From Oxyruncus cristatus (taxonomy: Eukaryota > Chordata > Aves > Passeriformes > Cotingidae), in contig VXAY01002459.1 in assembly GCA_013399855.1 (NCBI GenBank), forward strand, positions 310,356 to 374,355: a DNA stretch of 64,000 nucleotides, in the 5' to 3' direction. The stretch's first letter is position 1. Every line of letters starts with the position of its first letter. Shown piece by piece: positions 62,238-64,000 of the stretch. The notes beneath the pieces are model-generated. The model was not told the DNA's origin. It ran no database searches and saw only the letters and a list, made by a program, of their open reading frames with translations. The position numbers were made by a program, and so were the translations under genes.

Positions 62238-62423
62238 AGAGACTGAACAAGGAAAGCGTGGGTCAGCTGTTGAATGGGATTGGCGATTCACTAGCAGCAG
62301 ACACACATAAGGCTGCCTTTGCCTTAGTCTTCATTAACAAGGTCTTCCCTAGAGGCAAGGGTGAAGTAGGAGAATAACCTGCAGTGGATGAGGATCAAGT
62401 CAAGAACTGCTTTTAAGAACCTG

Positions 62424-62553
62424 TAGAATCATAAAATAATAGAATGATTTGCGTTGGAAGGGACCATAAAGATCATCTGTTTTCAACCCCACTGCTGTGG
62501 CACCTTCCACTAAACCAGGCTGATCAATTCCTCATCCAACTTGGCCTTGAAAC
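62424..62553 (-). mobile_element. CR1 LINE 3' tail, minus strand, nested inside an older CR1
   Basis: TAGAATCATAAAATAATAGA, then GTTGGAAGGGACCATAAAGA and TCCAACTTGGCCTTGAAAC, is the reverse complement of a CR1 3' end. The flanking sequence on both sides belongs to the plus-strand CR1 (AAGAACCTG before, AATCTGTTGAAGTCCATAGG after). The minus-strand copy therefore inserted later. AACCTG and AATCTG at the borders may be remains of a short target duplication. Confidence 0.88.
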
Positions 62554-62810
62554 TTAATCTGTTGAAGTCCATAGGACTGAACAGGGTGCACTACAGCCAA
62601 AGGGACAACATCCGTGCTGCTCTTACCACCTTTCAAAGGTCAGGGAAACTGGAGATGACAGGAAATGAGCTAATGACTGGAAAAAGGCAGAGCTTTATGC
62701 ATTTTCAAAAAAGTCCACAATGATGAAGTGCAACCTGGTCAGCTCCACATCAGTCCCTGAGAAAAACACTGAGGCCTTTTGGGGAACATTTCTCACCACA
62801 TGTAGAACAA

Positions 62811-62837
62811 GGCAACATTCAACTGGCAACATTCAAC
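62811..62837. repeat. 13-base direct repeat inside the old CR1
   Basis: GGCAACATTCAAC occurs at 62811-62823 and again at 62825-62837, one base apart. It is a small slippage duplication. Confidence 0.85.
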
Positions 62838-63405
62838 AAGGATTGACCCAGGCTAAGTAACTCCTGACCAATCTAAGTGGTCTCTAGGATATAGGGATTG
62901 GATTTGTGAGTCAGGGGAGATGCTGTGATTTTTGTAAGACTGCACGCACTGTCTGCTGCATATTTGTGCATCAAATAAAGATATTACAGTCTTGATGCAC
63001 ACATAAACTAGATGGGTAAAAAACTGATTGGACTGTTAGTGGGCCATACTCTACTAGGCACCAGTAACAAGTGAAGTATTGAATGGCTCTGATTTAACAT
63101 CTGTCTTGATTACAATCGTTATCTGGAAGAGGTGACAGAGGGCAAGTTTGCCAAATTTTTGTAAGTTGAAACAAGGGAGGTTCAGGCTGGACATAAGGAG
63201 GATGTTTTTCTTCTTGTGGGGACTGGTAAGCAGTGGAGCAGGTTGCCTAGTGAGGTTGTTCTTGAAGTTTAGCAAGTCCAAACAGGGCAAAGCCCTGAGC
63301 AACGTGGTCTGATCCCAAAGCTGATTCTGCTTTGAGCAGGAGTTTGGAATGGTCATTTCTCAAGGTCCCATCTAACTTGAATTATTCTATGATGCCATGA
63401 TCATT

Positions 63406-64000
63406 TATGAACACTGAAATGGTATCTGGAGGAAACACCACCACATACTTGATTCTAAATCTGTTAATGTTAGTGAGACACTTCACTCAGATTTTAATGG
63501 TCTTTAAAAGACTATTTTAACCAGATAGCTGGAGTATGTGGTTCAATATTGAACTAGTTCAATAAACTTAGCTGAAGAAATCAGTGGCTAAACATTCATT
63601 TCATTAGAAAATGGCCCAAGCCTGCTTCTAGAGGCAGATATGAGATAACTAACCAATAAACCCCAGCATAATATATGTAAAGTTGATAAGAAAGTTCTGA
63701 GCAGCACTAAATAACCCATAGCTTTCCTATTCAACTAAGTTACCAGCATCATGAATTTTGAACCCCTGTTAGCCCTGCTTCTGGGAACTTGCTTCGTATC
63801 AGCAGTATTTTCCCTTTCCTCAAAAGGTTTTTATTTTGTGTGCTCTGCTGTTTTCTTTAAAGTAAAGAGAGCTTAACTGGGAGAACTGATGATACTGTGA
63901 GGAGCTGGTACAAAGGCACATGACTTTCCTTTTTTAAGAAGCTTACCCAGCTTTCAATAACTCACTCGGAATTCAGTCAATAAACACACTTCATACAAAA
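63406..64000. other. AT-rich single-copy DNA, no gene seen
   Basis: Nothing recognisable is present in this stretch. Confidence 0.6.

Larger units (their letters stand above)
62238..63405 (+). mobile_element. Old CR1 LINE, plus strand, interrupted and internally deleted
   Basis: Scattered blocks follow the order of CR1 ORF2 and 3' UTR. They are a pre-palm block (GCTGTTGAATGGGATTGGCG, ending GTGGATGAGGATCAAG), then TTGAAGTCCATAGGACTGAA, GACTGGAAAAAGGCAGAGCT, TTTTCAAAAAAGTCC, and a part with GGCACCAGTAACAAGTGAAG. The sequence then jumps near 63160 (GGGCAAGTTTGCCAAATTTT) to the 3' part AGGTTCAGGCTGGACATAAG. It ends with AAGGTCCCATCTAACTTGAA and TTATTCTATGAT. The jump implies that the middle of the element, from the FADD region to the C-terminal tail, has been lost. 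It is the most diverged CR1 in the window. Confidence 0.78.

Noticed and set aside
1..64000. CRISPR arrays, tRNA, rRNA, operons, phage or plasmid functions
   Set aside because: No regularly spaced repeats, cloverleaf genes, ribosomal sequence or dense long open frames are present. The sequence is vertebrate.

Overview
The window is a stretch of bird nuclear genome, most likely intergenic or deep intronic. The strongest clue is the repeat content. At least fourteen pieces of the CR1 LINE are present, many ending in the avian CR1 tail (forms of CCTTCCAACCC followed by ATTCTATGATTCT). There are also several TG...CA long terminal repeats of avian endogenous retroviruses, including a type common in songbird and related genomes. 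The rest is AT-rich single-copy DNA. I found no protein-coding exon, tRNA, rRNA or other host gene that I can support. No operons, CRISPR arrays or other prokaryotic features are present. Reading frames are short, and the few that resemble a known protein are decayed CR1 reverse-transcriptase frames.

Layout. 1-236 is the 3' end of a plus-strand LTR. 237-6641 is plain AT-rich DNA. Two plus-strand CR1 copies of different subfamilies lie head to tail at 6642-7024 and 7298-7802. A minus-strand LTR with an internal minisatellite is at 13354-14173, beside an unclassified G+C-richer block (12880-13353). A CR1 tail lies at 21341-21610. An assembly gap inside a poly-T tract is at 24346-24424. A possible further LTR with TATA and AATAAA motifs is at 25053-25690. 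The longest single CR1 (minus strand, with reverse-transcriptase remnants) is at 28071-29318, followed by CR1 tails at 30666, 31371, 34006 and 35158. An LTR fragment is at 32916-33146. A well-defined solo LTR with a perfect 5-bp target duplication is at 39440-40015. A second gap (42931-43048) has flanks that repeat the same 15 bases. More CR1 copies are at 43502, 47512, 53881 and 60891, and another LTR is at 50236-50818. The right end carries an old plus-strand CR1 (62238-63405) interrupted by a younger minus-strand CR1 tail.

No gene network can be described because no host gene is visible. What the window records is the history of retroelement insertion and decay. I looked for an undescribed system and did not find one. 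The observations most worth checking are the probably false gap at 42931-43048, the nested CR1, the solo LTR with its target duplication, a 21-bp near-perfect palindrome created inside a CR1 copy, and several repeat-free segments that could be conserved noncoding elements.
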